Positions 43,128 through 53,867 of a DNA stretch of 64,000 nucleotides are shown here, piece after piece (position 1 is the stretch's first letter; each line of letters opens with the position of its first letter). Source of the stretch: Noviherbaspirillum massiliense JC206 (GTDB lineage Bacteria > Pseudomonadota > Gammaproteobacteria > Burkholderiales > Burkholderiaceae_D). The notes beneath the pieces are model-generated. The model was not told where the DNA came from and did no database searches. It saw only the letters and a program-made list of their open reading frames with translations. Location of the stretch: positions 1-64,000 of the forward strand of contig NZ_HE978634.1 of NCBI RefSeq assembly GCF_000312045.1. Reading direction: 5' to 3'. The position numbers were made by a program, and so were the translations under genes.

Positions 43128-43581
43128 TATTTCTCCTAAATACCCAAACTTTGCCGCAAACGGTTTTGCGGCTTCCAATTCATTGCCGGATTAGGCCATT
43201 CCCGGTCGTTCATCCGCCAGGTGCTTCCGGCGGCATCGAACCGATCGCCCTGGCCAAAGGCGACAATTCTTACTGGAATCTTACATGCAAACTGGAATTC
43301 GAAACGGCCGCTCGCAATTCGAAAGCCCGATGCTTGCCAAGATGAAAAGGCAGAAGAATAAGATGAAAACCGTGCCAAGCAAACAATTGTGATGTTTTTT
43401 TGATTAATCACCAAATGTTTCTTGCAAAATCACTATCGAATCTCAAGGCTTGAACAAGAAGCGAAGTTAAAAATGTTCAGTTCGGAAATTTTTTCCCATT
43501 GCGCGGATCCAATTGCATGTCAGCATGAACCGCACGCCCGGCAGGTGCGCGGTAAAATGGCGCCCAATTTCGAGAGATACC
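43128..43581. other. Intergenic region between divergent panD and nudJ
   Basis: In 454 bp without a supported gene, the panD-proximal part is mixed GC and the middle (about 43330-43490) is AT-rich, including T7 at 43394-43401. A TAAAAT box at 43553-43558 may serve nudJ. A 92-codon minus-strand frame (43136-43414, TTG start) is present but has no ribosome-binding site and no family resemblance. Confidence 0.5.
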
Positions 43582-44058
43582 ATGTCTGATATTTGGAAAC
43601 CTTCTGTGACGGTAGCGGCCGTGATCGAGCGCGAGGGCCGTTTTTTGCTGGTCGAAGAAGAAACCAGCGACGGCATTCGCTTCAACCAGCCAGCCGGCCA
43701 CCTCGACCCGAATGAAACCCTGGAACAGGCGGTCACGCGCGAAACGCTGGAAGAAGCAGCATATGATTTCGTGCCCACGGCACTGGTCGGCATGTATATG
43801 GCGCGCTATGTGTCCTCGCGTACTGGCCTGGAAGTCACTTATCTGCGTTTTGCATTCTGCGGCGAACTCGGCCGCGAGCATGACCGCCCGCTCGACACCG
43901 GCATCCTGCGCACAGTCTGGATGACGCGCGAGGAAATGCTGGCCTGTCAGGACAAGCACCGCAGCCCGCTGGTGCTGCGTTGTGTCGACGATTATCTGGC
44001 AGGCAAGCGTGCGCCGCTGTCCCTGCTATACACCCATCAGGATGCGGCGCATGCCTAG
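43582..44058 (+). CDS. nudJ: Nudix hydrolase NudJ-like
   Basis: This phosphatase or pyrophosphatase is related to NudJ, which acts on thiamin pyrimidine pyrophosphate and similar substrates. The Nudix box [22 protein letters not shown] (about 38-59, given in part) is intact except that the last Gly is Ala. ATG 43582 gives 158 aa. Its stop overlaps the mnmA start, the same nudJ-mnmA order as in E. coli, which supports the name. Substrate remains inferred. Confidence 0.88.
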   Translation: MSDIWKPSVTVAAVIEREGRFLLVEEETSDGIRFNQPAGHLDPNETLEQAVTRETLEEAAYDFVPTALVGMYMARYVSSRTGLEVTYLRFAFCGELGREHDRPLDTGILRTVWMTREEMLACQDKHRSPLVLRCVDDYLAGKRAPLSLLYTHQDAAHA

Positions 44059-45172
44059 TAAGAAGGTTGTCATCGGCATGTCGGGCGGCGTCGATTCCTC
44101 GGTCTCCGCCTGGCTGCTCAAGGAACAAGGTTATGAAGTCGTCGGCCTGTTCATGAAGAACTGGGAAGACGATGACGATTCGGAATACTGTTCGACCCGT
44201 CAGGACTGGATCGATGCGGCGAGCGTGGCCGACGTGGTCGGCGTCGATATCGAAGCAGTCAATTTTGCTGCCGAATACAAGGACCGGGTGTTTGCCGAAT
44301 TTCTGCGGGAATACCAGGCCGGACGCACGCCGAATCCCGACGTGCTGTGCAACGCCGAAATCAAGTTCAAGGCTTTCCTCGACCACGCGATGAAGCTGGG
44401 TGCCGACCTGATTGCGACCGGCCACTATGCCCGGGTGCGGGAAGTGGATTCGGGGCCGCATGCCGGCCGCTTCGAATTGCTGAAAGCACTGGATGCGAGC
44501 AAGGACCAGAGTTATTTCCTGCATCGTCTCAATCAGGCGCAGCTGTCGAAAACCCTGTTCCCGCTGGGCGAGATCCCCAAGACGGAAGTGCGTAAGATCG
44601 CCGAAAAGCTGAAGCTGCCGAATGCGAAGAAGAAGGACTCGACCGGCATCTGCTTCATCGGCGAACGGCCTTTCCGTGAATTCCTGAACCGCTATCTGTC
44701 GTTCAAGCCCGGCCCCATGAAAACACCGGACGGCACGACCGTCGGCAACCATGTCGGCCTGAGCTTTTACACGATAGGCCAGCGCAAGGGCATCGGCCTT
44801 GGGGGCATGAAATCGCACAAGAATGCCGATGGCAATCACGACGCCTGGTACGTCGCGAAAAAGGATGTCGAGAACAATACGCTGTATGTCGTACAAGGCC
44901 ACGACCATCCCTGGCTGTTGTCTTCGGCATTAGGCGCGAGCCAGGTCAGCTGGATCGCGGGCGTGGCGCCGGAACAGGATCAGCTCTCTGCAAAAACCCG
45001 CTACCGCCAAGCCGACGTGCAATGCATGTTTTCCGCACAGCATGACGACAGCTTTGCATTGCACTTCCGGGATCCGCAATGGGCGGTTACGCCGGGCCAA
45101 TCTGCCGTACTTTATGACGGCGACGTCTGCCTCGGCGGCGGCATTATCGATACCGCGACCCCGGCTGCCTGA
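44051..45172 (+). CDS. mnmA: tRNA-specific 2-thiouridylase MnmA
   Basis: MnmA thiolates U34 of tRNA-Lys, Glu and Gln using sulfur relayed by the Tus system. The PP-loop is [13 protein letters not shown] (about 9-21). The catalytic cysteines lie in [12 protein letters not shown] and [15 protein letters not shown] 44051 gives 373 aa and overlaps the nudJ stop; an upstream ATG at 44042 is possible. Confidence 0.95.
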   Translation: MPSKKVVIGMSGGVDSSVSAWLLKEQGYEVVGLFMKNWEDDDDSEYCSTRQDWIDAASVADVVGVDIEAVNFAAEYKDRVFAEFLREYQAGRTPNPDVLCNAEIKFKAFLDHAMKLGADLIATGHYARVREVDSGPHAGRFELLKALDASKDQSYFLHRLNQAQLSKTLFPLGEIPKTEVRKIAEKLKLPNAKKKDSTGICFIGERPFREFLNRYLSFKPGPMKTPDGTTVGNHVGLSFYTIGQRKGIGLGGMKSHKNADGNHDAWYVAKKDVENNTLYVVQGHDHPWLLSSALGASQVSWIAGVAPEQDQLSAKTRYRQADVQCMFSAQHDDSFALHFRDPQWAVTPGQSAVLYDGDVCLGGGIIDTATPAA

Positions 45173-45300
45173 TGCAGGTCCGGGCACAACCCCGGATCCA
45201 TCAGAGGCACTAATCTCCGGCCTTCATTGTCAAACAGAGCGCATCCTGCACCGGGCCGCACGGCCCGGTCGGTCTTTCCACATCCATTCCGGGGCATGCA

Positions 45301-45783
45301 ATGAAAGGTGACGCCAACATCATCCGGCTGCTGAATGCGCAATTGACCAACGAACTCACCGCGATCAACCAGTATTTCCTGCATGCGCGGATGTACAGGC
45401 ACTGGGGTCTGGAAAGACTCGGCAGCAAGGAATACGACGAGTCGATCGAGGAAATGAAGCATGCCGACAAGCTGATCAATCGCATCCTGATGCTGGATGG
45501 CTTGCCCAATCTGCAGGCATTGAACAAGCTGATGATCGGCGAATCGACTCCGGAAATGCTGGAATGCGATTTGAAGCTGGAACAGGCTTCGCAAATCACG
45601 CTCAAGGACGGGATTGCCGCATGCGAAGCGGCGAAGGATTATGTATCGCGCGAGATATTGCGGGAAATCCTCGACGATACTGAAGAACACATCGAGTGGG
45701 TGGAAACCCAGCTCGAGCTGATCAACAAGGTTGGCCTGGAAAATTATCTGCAATCGCAAATGGGCGACGATAGCAGCGACTGA
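45301..45783 (+). CDS. bfr: Bacterioferritin
   Basis: Bfr is a 24-mer iron-storage protein with ferroxidase centres and interface hemes. The ferroxidase ligands E18, E51 and H54 and the heme ligand M52 are at standard positions (NELTAINQYF; EEMKHAD), and the later Glu/His set is in DYVSREILREILDDTEEHIEW. At 160 aa it is normal. No adjacent bfd ferredoxin gene is seen. Flanked downstream by a bidirectional terminator. Confidence 0.96.
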   Translation: MKGDANIIRLLNAQLTNELTAINQYFLHARMYRHWGLERLGSKEYDESIEEMKHADKLINRILMLDGLPNLQALNKLMIGESTPEMLECDLKLEQASQITLKDGIAACEAAKDYVSREILREILDDTEEHIEWVETQLELINKVGLENYLQSQMGDDSSD

Positions 45784-45807
45784 AGCTTCACATCCGTTCA
45801 CAAAAAA

Positions 45808-45840
45808 GCAGGCGGACCTTGCGGCACGCCTGCTTTTTAT
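45808..45840. terminator. Bidirectional terminator between bfr and gst
   Basis: GCAGGCG (45808-45814) pairs with CGCCTGC (45827-45833), followed by TTTTTATTTAT; an A6 run precedes it for the opposite strand. Confidence 0.85.
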
Positions 45841-45855
45841 TTATCCCGGCCGTGC

Positions 45856-46470
45856 TTATGCCTGCGGGACCGTGTCCTTGAAGGAAGGTCGGTCCGACAG
45901 CCTGTCGAACAGCTTGGCGAGATTCGGATATTCCTCGCGCCAGCCGATTTCCGGGAAGCGGAAAGACAGCCAGCCAAGCGCGCAACCAACGGCAACGTCC
46001 GCCAGGGTGTAGTGAGTGCCGGCGCAGTATGGAACACCATCCTTCAATCCGGCGGACATCGCCTTCAGGCCGGCCTGCACCTTCAGCATCTGGCGCTTGA
46101 TCCAGTCTTCGCTCTGCTGCGCTTCCGGACGCTGGGTGCGCTCGAGGCGGATCAGGACGGCGGCATCGAGTACGCCATCAGCCAAGGCTTCCCAGCATTT
46201 GACTTCCGCGCGTTCGCGTCCGTTCGGTGGAATCAGCTTGCCGACCGGCGTCATGGTATCGAGATATTCGACGATGACCCGCGAGTCGAACATCGCGCCG
46301 CCATCTTCCATGATCAGGCAGGGCACTTTTCCGAGCGGGTTGGATTGCTGGATTGTGGTTTCGGGACTCCAGACGTTTTCCAGAACAAGCTCATAGTCGA
46401 GCTTCTTTTCCGCCATCACGATGCGGACTTTGCGCACATAGGGACTGGAGAGGGAGCCGATGAGTTTCAT
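45856..46470 (-). CDS. Glutathione S-transferase family protein
   Basis: At 204 aa it has an N-terminal thioredoxin-like domain (SLSSPYVRKVRIVMAEK, LGKVPCLIMEDG, DSRVIVEYLD) and an all-helical C-terminal domain (YTLADVAVGCALGWL). It resembles YibF-like GSTs. It probably binds glutathione, but its substrate is unknown. Divergent from purB. Confidence 0.9.
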   Translation of the reverse strand: MKLIGSLSSPYVRKVRIVMAEKKLDYELVLENVWSPETTIQQSNPLGKVPCLIMEDGGAMFDSRVIVEYLDTMTPVGKLIPPNGRERAEVKCWEALADGVLDAAVLIRLERTQRPEAQQSEDWIKRQMLKVQAGLKAMSAGLKDGVPYCAGTHYTLADVAVGCALGWLSFRFPEIGWREEYPNLAKLFDRLSDRPSFKDTVPQA

Positions 46471-46472
46471 AG

Positions 46473-48050
<1,578 letters not shown>

Positions 48051-48071
48051 TCTTTCCACAACACTGACACG

Positions 48072-48113
48072 TCGCGGCTGATCCGGAGCTTCCGGCGCCG
48101 CGGCTTTTTTTCT
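48072..48113 (+). terminator. purB: Terminator after purB
   Basis: A GC-rich hairpin with arms GCGGC near 48074 and GCCGC near 48099 and an inner CCGG/CCGG pair is followed by seven T. Confidence 0.65.
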
Positions 48114-48157
48114 GCTATATTAGTTCTAGTTAAAACTAATTGCTAAAAAGAACACCC

Positions 48158-48682
48158 ATGCCACGCTACACCTTGCCCGCGATCGTGCTGCACTGGCTGC
48201 TTGCCCTGCTGATCATCTCGGCGTTTGCGCTGGGCGTAACGATGGTGGATATCCCGGGCCTGACGCCGACCAAGCTCAGGTATTTCTCATGGCATAAATG
48301 GCTGGGCGTCACTGTGCTGGCACTGGCCTGCCTGCGCCTGCTCTGGCGGCTTGCGCATAGGCCACCTGCCTATCCTTCCGCCATGCCTGGCTGGCAGCAG
48401 AAATCCGCGAAACTACTGCATGGTCTGCTGTATGTGCTGATCTTCGCCGTCCCCATATCTGGCTACTTCTACAGCCTGGCTGCCGGCGTACCGGTGGTCT
48501 ATCTCGGCGTGCTGCCCCTGCCGGTATTGATGGAACCGAGCCCGGAATGGAAGCCGGTCCTCAAGCAAGTCCATTACAGCTTCAACATGGTGCTGCTCGG
48601 CGCTTTCATTCTGCATGTAGGGGCGGCGCTCAAGCACCAATTCATTGACCGGGATGGCGTGTTCAAGCGCATCCTGCCCTGA
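48158..48682 (+). CDS. Cytochrome b561-family membrane protein
   Basis: At 174 aa from ATG 48158 it has four membrane helices carrying histidines suitable for two b-type hemes (VLHWLLALL, WHKWLGVTV, LLHGLLYVL, FILHVGAALKH). It resembles CybB/YceJ, an inner-membrane ubiquinol-superoxide type oxidoreductase. It is followed directly by two YceI-type genes, matching the yceJ-yceI pairing in E. coli. A TTG six codons upstream is an alternative start. Confidence 0.9.
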   Translation: MPRYTLPAIVLHWLLALLIISAFALGVTMVDIPGLTPTKLRYFSWHKWLGVTVLALACLRLLWRLAHRPPAYPSAMPGWQQKSAKLLHGLLYVLIFAVPISGYFYSLAAGVPVVYLGVLPLPVLMEPSPEWKPVLKQVHYSFNMVLLGAFILHVGAALKHQFIDRDGVFKRILP

Positions 48683-48706
48683 ATAACATTTTCAAGAAGG
48701 CATTCC

Positions 48707-49273
48707 ATGCAGATTCACTCCATCCGGCGAAGCATCATCTTAGGAAGTGCCGCGCTCGCACTGGCCATTCCCGCCATCGCTGCCATGCTCAAGACCGATG
48801 CGGCCAAAAGCAGCGTCTCCGCCGTGTTCCAGCAAATGAACGTGCCGGTCGAAGGCAAATTCCGGAAATTCAATGCCCAGATCGATTTCGACAATGCGAA
48901 GCCTGAGGGATCGAAGGCCATGGTGGAAATCGATGTCGCCAGCTTCGATCTCGGCGATCCCGAGTACAACAAGGAAGTCCAAAAGAAGGAATGGTTCGAT
49001 GCCGCGAGGTTCCCGAAAGCGAGCTTCGTCTCCAGCATGCTGAAACCGAACGGTGCAGGCAAGTTCGACGTCGTCGGCAAGCTCACCATCAAGGGCAAGA
49101 CCGCCGATGTGCGCTTCCCCCTGACGCTGAAAAAGGAAGGCGGCAACCAGGTTTTCGAAGGCACCCTGCCGATCAAACGACTCGCCTTCAACATCGGCGA
49201 AGGCGAATGGAAAGACACTGGCATGGTCGCCGATGAAGTCCTCATCAAGTTCCGCGTCGTCACGACGCAATAA
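48707..49273 (+). CDS. YceI-family periplasmic lipid-binding protein (first copy)
   Basis: At 188 aa it has a signal peptide (to about residue 26, AIAA) and the YceI lipocalin-like barrel, whose relatives bind isoprenoid quinones. Typical motifs include [26 protein letters not shown] and [18 protein letters not shown] (in part). Compared with the next gene it is divergent, with a different N-terminal region, so the two are not a recent duplicate. Lies 24 bp after the cytochrome b561 gene. Confidence 0.9.
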   Translation: MQIHSIRRSIILGSAALALAIPAIAAMLKTDAAKSSVSAVFQQMNVPVEGKFRKFNAQIDFDNAKPEGSKAMVEIDVASFDLGDPEYNKEVQKKEWFDAARFPKASFVSSMLKPNGAGKFDVVGKLTIKGKTADVRFPLTLKKEGGNQVFEGTLPIKRLAFNIGEGEWKDTGMVADEVLIKFRVVTTQ

Positions 49274-49311
49274 TCCGTCGCAACCGCGTCTCTCAACCAA
49301 GGAGTCCCCTA

Positions 49312-49887
49312 ATGCAAGTCAAGCTCATCGCCGCCGCCCTTCTGGCCATCGGCACCTCGTCCGCCTTTGCCCAGACCTACAACATCGAGCCCAACCATAC
49401 TTATCCGAGCTTTGAAGCCGACCACATGGGTATCTCGGTCTGGCGCGGCAAGTTCACCAAGACCAGCGGCAAGATCACGCTTGACCGTGCCGCGAAAACC
49501 GGCACTGCGGACATCACGATCGATGCCAACTCGCTCGATTTCGGCCATGCCAAGATGAACGAGCACGCCAAGGGCAAGGACATGTTCAATGTCGCGCAAT
49601 TCCCGACCATTACCTACAAGGGCAAGTCCATGAAGTTCGAGGGCGACAAGCCGGTCGCGCTGGAAGGCGAGATGACGATGCTCGGCGTGACCAAGCCGCT
49701 TACCCTCGTGATCAACAAGTTCAAGTGCATTCCGCATCCGATGTTCAAGCGCGAAGTATGCGGCGCCGATGCCAGCGGCGAGTTCAAGCGCACCGATTAC
49801 GGCCTGAACTATGGCGTCGAAAAGTTCGGTTTCTCTCCAGACGTGAAACTTCAGATCCAGGTCGAAGCGCTCAGGGCCGACGACTGA
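49312..49887 (+). CDS. YceI-family periplasmic lipid-binding protein (second copy)
   Basis: At 191 aa it has a clear signal peptide ([20 protein letters not shown], cut before QTY) and the full YceI domain ([21 protein letters not shown]-type repeats, [20 protein letters not shown] at the end, in part). It is the closer match to canonical YceI. A Shine-Dalgarno AAGGAG precedes the ATG. Third gene of the cytochrome b561-yceI-yceI operon, ended by a strong terminator. Confidence 0.93.
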   Translation: MQVKLIAAALLAIGTSSAFAQTYNIEPNHTYPSFEADHMGISVWRGKFTKTSGKITLDRAAKTGTADITIDANSLDFGHAKMNEHAKGKDMFNVAQFPTITYKGKSMKFEGDKPVALEGEMTMLGVTKPLTLVINKFKCIPHPMFKREVCGADASGEFKRTDYGLNYGVEKFGFSPDVKLQIQVEALRADD

Positions 49888-49908
49888 TCACGCATCGCAC
49901 ACTACCCG

Positions 49909-49937
49909 GGCCGGTGTTCCCATACCGGCCTTTTTTT
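49909..49937 (+). terminator. Terminator after the yceI operon
   Basis: GGCCGGT (49909-49915) pairs with ACCGGCC (49924-49930), followed by seven T. Confidence 0.9.
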
Positions 49938-49968
49938 CGTATTCGCCATCTGCAGCAATTCAGCAATC

Positions 49969-50415
49969 ATGAAAGCCCGCTACCTGCGCAGCATCCGCCT
50001 GCTTGCGGAGTGCTACCACGCCTTCGAACAATTGTCTTCCTCGCATGTCCGTACGCTTGGACTGACGCCGGCGCAATTCGATATCATTGCGACCCTGGGA
50101 AACACGTCCGGGATGTCGTTCAAGGAACTGGGAGAGAAGACCCTGATCACCAAGGGCACGCTTACAGGCGTGGTTGACCGGCTGGAAGGGAGGGGTTTGG
50201 TCAGGCGCGCCACAAAAACCGAGGACCGGCGCAGCACCATCGTGCAGCTGACGAAGGCAGGCGAGCGTGAATTCGAGCGCATCTTCATTCCGCACGTGGA
50301 CTTCTGCAAGGAAAAGTTCCTGGACTACAGCGAGGAAGAGTTCGTAGCGCTTGACAAGGAACTGGCAAAACTGAAATCCCGACTGGAGGAAGCGGTTACC
50401 CGGCTTCATGTCTGA
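49969..50415 (+). CDS. MarR-family transcriptional regulator
   Basis: At 148 aa it has the winged helix-turn-helix core (LTPAQFDIIATLGNTSGMSFKELGEKTLITKGTLTGVVDRLEGRGLV in segments, about 32-78) and the wing DRRSTIVQLTKAG. MarR proteins usually repress nearby genes and respond to small phenolic or oxidising ligands. Cys114 (HVDFCKEK) is the sort of residue that can be redox-active, but this is speculative. Its target may be the upstream yceI operon or itself. Confidence 0.9.
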   Translation: MKARYLRSIRLLAECYHAFEQLSSSHVRTLGLTPAQFDIIATLGNTSGMSFKELGEKTLITKGTLTGVVDRLEGRGLVRRATKTEDRRSTIVQLTKAGEREFERIFIPHVDFCKEKFLDYSEEEFVALDKELAKLKSRLEEAVTRLHV

Positions 50416-50457
50416 AGCAGGAGGCAGTCGGGACAAGGCGCACACCGCAACAAAAAA

Positions 50458-50480
50458 GCCGGCGCAAAGGCCGGCTTTTT
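50458..50480. terminator. Bidirectional terminator between marR and secF
   Basis: GCCGGC (50458-50463) and GCCGGC (50470-50475) form a stem, with A6 to the left and T5 to the right. Confidence 0.85.
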
Positions 50481-50511
50481 CAATTACGCCTCAGAGGCGT
50501 CGTACGTCGTT

Positions 50512-51456
50512 TCACACCACTGCGCCGCCGGCCTCATCCTTGCTCTTGGCCGGCTTGATCATGTCTTCGCGCTTGATGCCGAGCCACATGGAAACCGCAG
50601 CCGCCACGAACACCGAGGAATAGACGCCGAACAGGATGCCGATGGCGAGCGCGATCGAAAAATAATGCAGGGTTGCACCGCCGAACAGCATCATCGACAG
50701 CACCATCATGAGGGTCGAGCCGTGAGTGATGACAGTGCGTGACATGGTGCTGGTGATCGCATGGTTGAGCACCGCGGGCGTGTTCAGTTTTCCAAAGCGG
50801 CGGTCGCGGAAGGTCTCCCGCACCCGGTCGAACACCACCACTGACTCGTTCACCGAGTAACCCAGCACGGCCAGCACTGCCGCCAATACCGTCAGCGAAA
50901 ACTCCCACTGGAAGAAGGCGAAAAAGCCGAGGATGATCACCACGTCGTGCAGGTTCGCGATGATGGCGGAAACCGCGAACTTCCATTCGAAGCGGAACGC
51001 GAGGTAGATCATGATGCCGATCACCACTGCCAGCAGGGCCATCAGGCCGTCATGCGCCAGCTCCTCGCCGACCTGCGGACCGACGAATTCGACGCGCTGC
51101 AGCCGGACCGAATCATCCTGCGCCTTCAGCGCCGACATCACTTTTTCGCTTTGCTGGGCGGAGCTCACGCCTTTCTGCGACGGCAGGCGGATCATCACAT
51201 CGCGCGCCGTGCCGAAGCTCTGCACCTGGCTGTCGGTATAGCCCAGGCCTTCGACAGCACCGCGAATCTTTTCCAGTTCCGCGGGTTTCGCATAGGTGAC
51301 TTCGATCACCGTGCCGCCGGTGAACTCGATTGACAAATGCAGTCCCCGGTGCAGCAGGAAAAATACCGCGGCAACAAACGTCAGGGCCGAAATCACATTG
51401 AATACCAATGCGTGGCGCATGAAGGGAATATCTTTTTTAATCCGGAAAAACTCCAT
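50512..51456 (-). CDS. secF: Protein translocase subunit SecF
   Basis: SecF pairs with SecD to use proton-motive force for late steps of protein export. At 314 aa it has six membrane helices, a periplasmic domain, and the signatures IEFTGGTVIEV and the RND-type segment VLGYSVNESVVVFDRVRE. The start is preceded by AAGGAAGGA. A 130-bp spacer separates it from secD, longer than usual for this pair. Confidence 0.96.
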   Translation of the reverse strand: MEFFRIKKDIPFMRHALVFNVISALTFVAAVFFLLHRGLHLSIEFTGGTVIEVTYAKPAELEKIRGAVEGLGYTDSQVQSFGTARDVMIRLPSQKGVSSAQQSEKVMSALKAQDDSVRLQRVEFVGPQVGEELAHDGLMALLAVVIGIMIYLAFRFEWKFAVSAIIANLHDVVIILGFFAFFQWEFSLTVLAAVLAVLGYSVNESVVVFDRVRETFRDRRFGKLNTPAVLNHAITSTMSRTVITHGSTLMMVLSMMLFGGATLHYFSIALAIGILFGVYSSVFVAAAVSMWLGIKREDMIKPAKSKDEAGGAVV

Positions 51457-51586
51457 TGCATTCCTTCCTTTCGCGGATTCCTGACAGTGCCCGGCGGTGA
51501 ATTGCGCCAGCTTCTGCCAGGAACGCTATGTTTAATGTCCTGCGTCCCTGCAAGCAAAGACGGAATCAGGCACTTGGCACTCAGTC

Positions 51587-53446
51587 TCAGGCATTCGGCT
51601 TCCAGACCTGCCCGATCGACACACCGGCGAGCTTCTTCCTGCGGCCGTACCAGAGGTTCGCGATGCCGCGCGAAACGAAGACGGAGGAGAAGATCGAGGT
51701 CAGGATGCCGAGGCAATGCACGACCGCAAAACCGCGGATCGGGCCGGAACCGAAGATCAGCAGGCCGAGGCCGGCGATCAGCGTGGTCACGTTGGAGTCC
51801 AGGATGGTCGCCCAGGCGTGTTCGAAACCACCCGCGATGGCCGCCTGCGGCGACTTGCCGCCGCGCAGCTCTTCCCGGATCCGTTCATTGATCAGCACAT
51901 TGGCATCGATCGCCATACCGAGCGTGAATGCAATAGCGGCAATGCCCGGCAAAGTCAATGTTGCCTGTAGCGTCGACAGGACGGCGATCAGCAGCAGCAG
52001 GTTGACCGCCAGCGCGATCACGCTGAACATGCCGAACAGGTGGTAATAGATCACCATGAACACCGTGATCGCGGCAAAGCCGTACAGGGTCGACTTGAAG
52101 CCTTTTTCAATATTGTCCGCGCCAAGCTGCGGTCCGATGGTCCGCTCTTCGATGATTTCCATCGGCGCCGCCAGCGAGCCAGCGCGCAGCAGCAGGGCGA
52201 GGTCGTTGGCCGCTTCGGTCGAGCCCATGCCGGTGATCTGGAAGCGCGAACCGAGCTCGTCGCGGATGGTGGCGACCGTCAGCACTTCGCCCTTGCCCTT
52301 TTCGAACAGCACGATCGCCATCAGCTTGCCGATCTTGTCGCGCGTCGCTTCACGCATCCTGCGGCCACCGTCGCCGTTCAGGTCGATGCTCACCGACGGC
52401 TCGTGGTACTGATCGAAACTGGCGGTGGCATTGGCAATGTATTCGCCGGTGATCACCGGGTCCTTGTACAGCACGACCGGTGCGCCCTTGCCCACCTTGA
52501 ACAATTCGGAGCCGAAGGGGACGGCTGCGGTTTCTTCGGTACCGCGCATGACCGATTCATCGACCATCCGCACTTCCAGCGTTGCCGTGCGGCCGATGAT
52601 GTCCTTGGCGCGCGACACGTCCTGCACGCCCGGCAGCTGCACCACGATCCGGTCCGCGCCCTGGCGCTGGATCACCGGCTCGGCTACGCCGAGTTCATTC
52701 ACCCGCTTGGACAGGGTGGAGATGTTCTGCTGTACCGCGGCTTCCACCGTCTGTGCCAGGGTCTGAGGCCGCAGGGTGGCAACCAGCGTGAGCTCCGTGC
52801 CATCGGTTCCATCGGCCAGCGCCAATTCGGGCAGTTGGGAAGCCAGGACATCTTTTGCCTTTTCCCGCGTTTCCGGCTCGCGGAACTTGATGTCGATGGC
52901 ATCGCCATTGCGGCTGATGCCGGCGTGACGCACATTCTTGTCGCGCAGCACGCTGCGCACGCTGGCCTGCAAGCCCTGGATACGCTTGTTCATGACCGCC
53001 CTGGTATCCACCTGCATCAGGAAATGCACGCCCCCGCGCAGGTCGAGGCCGAGATACATCGGCAGGGCATGGATGTTCTGCAACCACTGCGGCGTGTTCG
53101 ACAGCAGGTTGAAGGCAACGACGTACGTCGGGTCGGAAGGATCGGTGTTCAATTCCTGCTCGAGCACCGACTTGGCCCTGAACTGGATATCGGGATTGTC
53201 AAAACGTGCCCGCACCGATCCATGGGTGGCGCCTGCATCGTAAAAAATGCCGCTGGCGCGCATATCGTGCTTTTGCAGCGCCTGCTCGACTCTTGCGAGC
53301 ATCGAGCTGTCCACCTTGACCGTGGCCTTGGCGCTGCTGATCTGGACGGCTGGCGACTCGCCATAGAAGTTCGGCAATGTGTACAGCACCCCGAACAGCA
53401 GGGCGATGACAATGATGATGTATTTCCAAACGGGATAGCGATTCAT
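51587..53446 (-). CDS. secD: Protein translocase subunit SecD
   Basis: At 619 aa it has an N-terminal helix, a large periplasmic P1 domain (about 30-440) and five further helices. Signatures include YLGLDLRGGVHFLMQVD (about 130-146), VQLPGVQDVSRAKDIIG and the C-terminal GMAIDANVLINERIREEL, whose Asp lies in the proton path. Preceded in the operon by yajC, with a strong hairpin in the spacer. Confidence 0.96.
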   Translation of the reverse strand: MNRYPVWKYIIIVIALLFGVLYTLPNFYGESPAVQISSAKATVKVDSSMLARVEQALQKHDMRASGIFYDAGATHGSVRARFDNPDIQFRAKSVLEQELNTDPSDPTYVVAFNLLSNTPQWLQNIHALPMYLGLDLRGGVHFLMQVDTRAVMNKRIQGLQASVRSVLRDKNVRHAGISRNGDAIDIKFREPETREKAKDVLASQLPELALADGTDGTELTLVATLRPQTLAQTVEAAVQQNISTLSKRVNELGVAEPVIQRQGADRIVVQLPGVQDVSRAKDIIGRTATLEVRMVDESVMRGTEETAAVPFGSELFKVGKGAPVVLYKDPVITGEYIANATASFDQYHEPSVSIDLNGDGGRRMREATRDKIGKLMAIVLFEKGKGEVLTVATIRDELGSRFQITGMGSTEAANDLALLLRAGSLAAPMEIIEERTIGPQLGADNIEKGFKSTLYGFAAITVFMVIYYHLFGMFSVIALAVNLLLLIAVLSTLQATLTLPGIAAIAFTLGMAIDANVLINERIREELRGGKSPQAAIAGGFEHAWATILDSNVTTLIAGLGLLIFGSGPIRGFAVVHCLGILTSIFSSVFVSRGIANLWYGRRKKLAGVSIGQVWKPNA

Positions 53447-53475
53447 GATTTCAGCGTTCAGTATTGGGCATCGGC

Positions 53476-53508
53476 AAGAGCCTGCGCAGCATGCGTGCGC
53501 AGGCTCTT
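53476..53508. repeat. 13-bp perfect inverted repeat between yajC and secD
   Basis: AAGAGCCTGCGCA (53476-53488) pairs perfectly with TGCGCAGGCTCTT (53496-53508) around a 7-nt loop. It lies in the 85-bp yajC-secD spacer with no real T-tract on the secD side, so it is likely a read-through or mRNA-stability element rather than a full terminator. Confidence 0.85.
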
Positions 53509-53531
53509 CCGGGTGCGGGCGTCTGATCTGC

Positions 53532-53867
53532 TCAGATCGATTTCAGTGTGCCTTTTGGCAACAGGGTCGAGACTGCGCTCTTCTGTACGGCGATTTCGGT
53601 ACCATCGGCCACTTCGAGCAGGATATAGGCATCGGCGACCTTTGACACTTTACCGAGGACGCCGCCGGCAGTGATCACTTCATCGCCCTTGGCCAGGGCA
53701 TCGATCATCGCTTTCTGTTCCTTCTGGCGCTTCATCTGCGGGCGGATCATCAGGAAGTACAGCACCACGAACATCAGGATGATCGGCAAAAAGCTCATCA
53801 GGCTACCTTCCACACCTGCGGCCTGGGTTTGTGCATATGCATTGGAAATAAACACGGGTTGCTCCAT
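53532..53867 (-). CDS. yajC: Sec translocon accessory protein YajC
   Basis: YajC is a small single-span inner-membrane protein that associates with SecDF. At 111 aa from ATG 53867 it has one helix (FLPIILMFVVLYFLMIRPQMKRQKEQ in part, about 25-42) and a basic cytosolic C-terminal domain (GDEVITAGGVLGKV). The longer in-frame start eight codons upstream is less likely because AAAAGAA lies just before 53867. Confidence 0.94.
   Translation of the reverse strand: MEQPVFISNAYAQTQAAGVEGSLMSFLPIILMFVVLYFLMIRPQMKRQKEQKAMIDALAKGDEVITAGGVLGKVSKVADAYILLEVADGTEIAVQKSAVSTLLPKGTLKSI

Noticed and set aside
43136-43414. 92-codon minus-strand ORF in the panD-nudJ spacer
   Set aside because: TTG start without a ribosome-binding site, no family resemblance, and it overlaps the panD promoter side.
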